Shown piece by piece: positions 63,742-64,000 of a stretch of 64,000 nt of DNA. The notes under the pieces are model-generated. The model ran no database searches. It saw only the letters and a program-made list of their open reading frames with translations, and was not told the DNA's origin. Position 1 is the first letter of the stretch, and the number at the start of each line of letters is the position of its first letter. The stretch is taken from the NCBI RefSeq assembly GCF_003946865.1, contig NZ_QXTH01000003.1, positions 310,001-374,000 on the forward strand, in the 5' to 3' direction. Source of the stretch: Antribacter gilvus. Lineage in GTDB: Bacteria; Actinomycetota; Actinomycetes; Actinomycetales; Cellulomonadaceae. Made by a program: the position numbers and the translations under genes.

Positions 63742-64000
63742 CCCGCACCGGCCGCGTCGAGCGCGCCACGTCCGAGTCCAAGGTCCTCGTCGAGCTCGAC
63801 CTCGACGGCACCGGGCGCACGGACGTCGCCACCGGCGTCCCGTTCTACGACCACATGCTCACCGCCCTGGGCAAGCACTCCCTCATGGACCTCACCGTCC
63901 ACGCGTCCGGCGACACGCACATCGACGCGCACCACACCGTCGAGGACGTCGCCATCTGCATCGGCCAGGCGCTGCGCGAGGCCCTCGGCGACAAGGTCGG
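63738..64000 (+). CDS. hisB: Imidazoleglycerol-phosphate dehydratase, 3' end beyond the window
   Basis: The first 87 codons of His[41 protein letters not shown] and the metal-binding [13 protein letters not shown] motif are clear. ATG 63738 overlaps the hisC stop and follows AAGGAGG inside hisC. The sequence runs off the window at base 64000. Confidence 0.97.
   Translation, partial: MTRTGRVERATSESKVLVELDLDGTGRTDVATGVPFYDHMLTALGKHSLMDLTVHASGDTHIDAHHTVEDVAICIGQALREALGDKV

Overview
The window is very GC-rich, densely packed actinobacterial chromosome. The MraZ-to-DivIVA cell-division order, SepF, YggT and the short Wag31-type DivIVA place it in the Actinomycetia. A secreted xyloglucanase with a cellulose-binding module, an oligosaccharide ABC importer paired with a GH3 beta-glucosidase, and a MurE without the diaminopimelate-type motif all fit a cellulolytic Micrococcales member (Promicromonosporaceae or Cellulomonadaceae, for example a Cellulosimicrobium/Isoptericola/Xylanimonas-like organism). 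This placement is an inference from gene content; no species is claimed.

Layout. 1-6.3 kb: the 3' end of dinB, a DUF3040 membrane protein, and a minus-strand moxR / DUF58 / transglutaminase operon. 6.3-10.8 kb: an accessory patch with a nested four-box repeat, two overlapping hypothetical genes (the second ending in a TfoX N-terminal domain) and a GH74-CBM2 xyloglucanase behind LacI-like operators. 11.0-15.5 kb: first part of the division/cell-wall (dcw) cluster: MraZ operator, mraZ, rsmH, ftsL-like, ftsI. 15.5-28.8 kb: about 13 kb of unrelated genes between ftsI and murE: a TetR regulator and its palindromic operator, a GH3 / Opp-Dpp-type ABC importer operon, and two paralogous secreted subtilases. 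28.9-48.6 kb: the cluster resumes with murE, murF, mraY, murD, ftsW, murC, ftsQ, ftsZ, pgeF, sepF, yggT, divIVA, a DksA/TraR-like gene, lspA, rluD and dnaE. murG is absent from its usual place between ftsW and murC, and a yggS-type gene is absent between pgeF and sepF. 48.6-64 kb: a NUDIX hydrolase, hisD (inverted), small genes (S4 domain, PPOX, SRPBCC, ArsR), a SWIM-SNF2 helicase facing a RecQ helicase fused to a phosphoribosyltransferase-like domain, an ABC-2 exporter operon divergent from a LuxR-type regulator, then hisC and the start of hisB, about 12 kb from hisD.

How the genes work together. The dcw genes make lipid-linked peptidoglycan precursor and the divisome, and many overlap by ATGA/GTGA junctions, implying translational coupling. 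The xyloglucanase would release oligosaccharides outside the cell; the TetR-linked importer plus the cytoplasmic GH3 enzyme would take up and hydrolyse short beta-glucans. Several genes (tfoX-like, murE, pgeF, yggT, dnaE, recQ-like, hisC) have a TANNNT box 6-7 nt before the start codon, the pattern of leaderless transcripts.

The least expected signals are at DNA level: (1) an approximately 52-nt palindromic element inside the coding sequences of ftsI and the dppC-like permease, 46 of 52 positions identical but read in different frames; (2) a family of 43-nt hairpins with shared outer arms at three intergenic sites; and (3) single long palindromes at 10.7 kb and 49.1 kb. No CRISPR array, rRNA or tRNA gene, prophage or classical insertion sequence was recognised.
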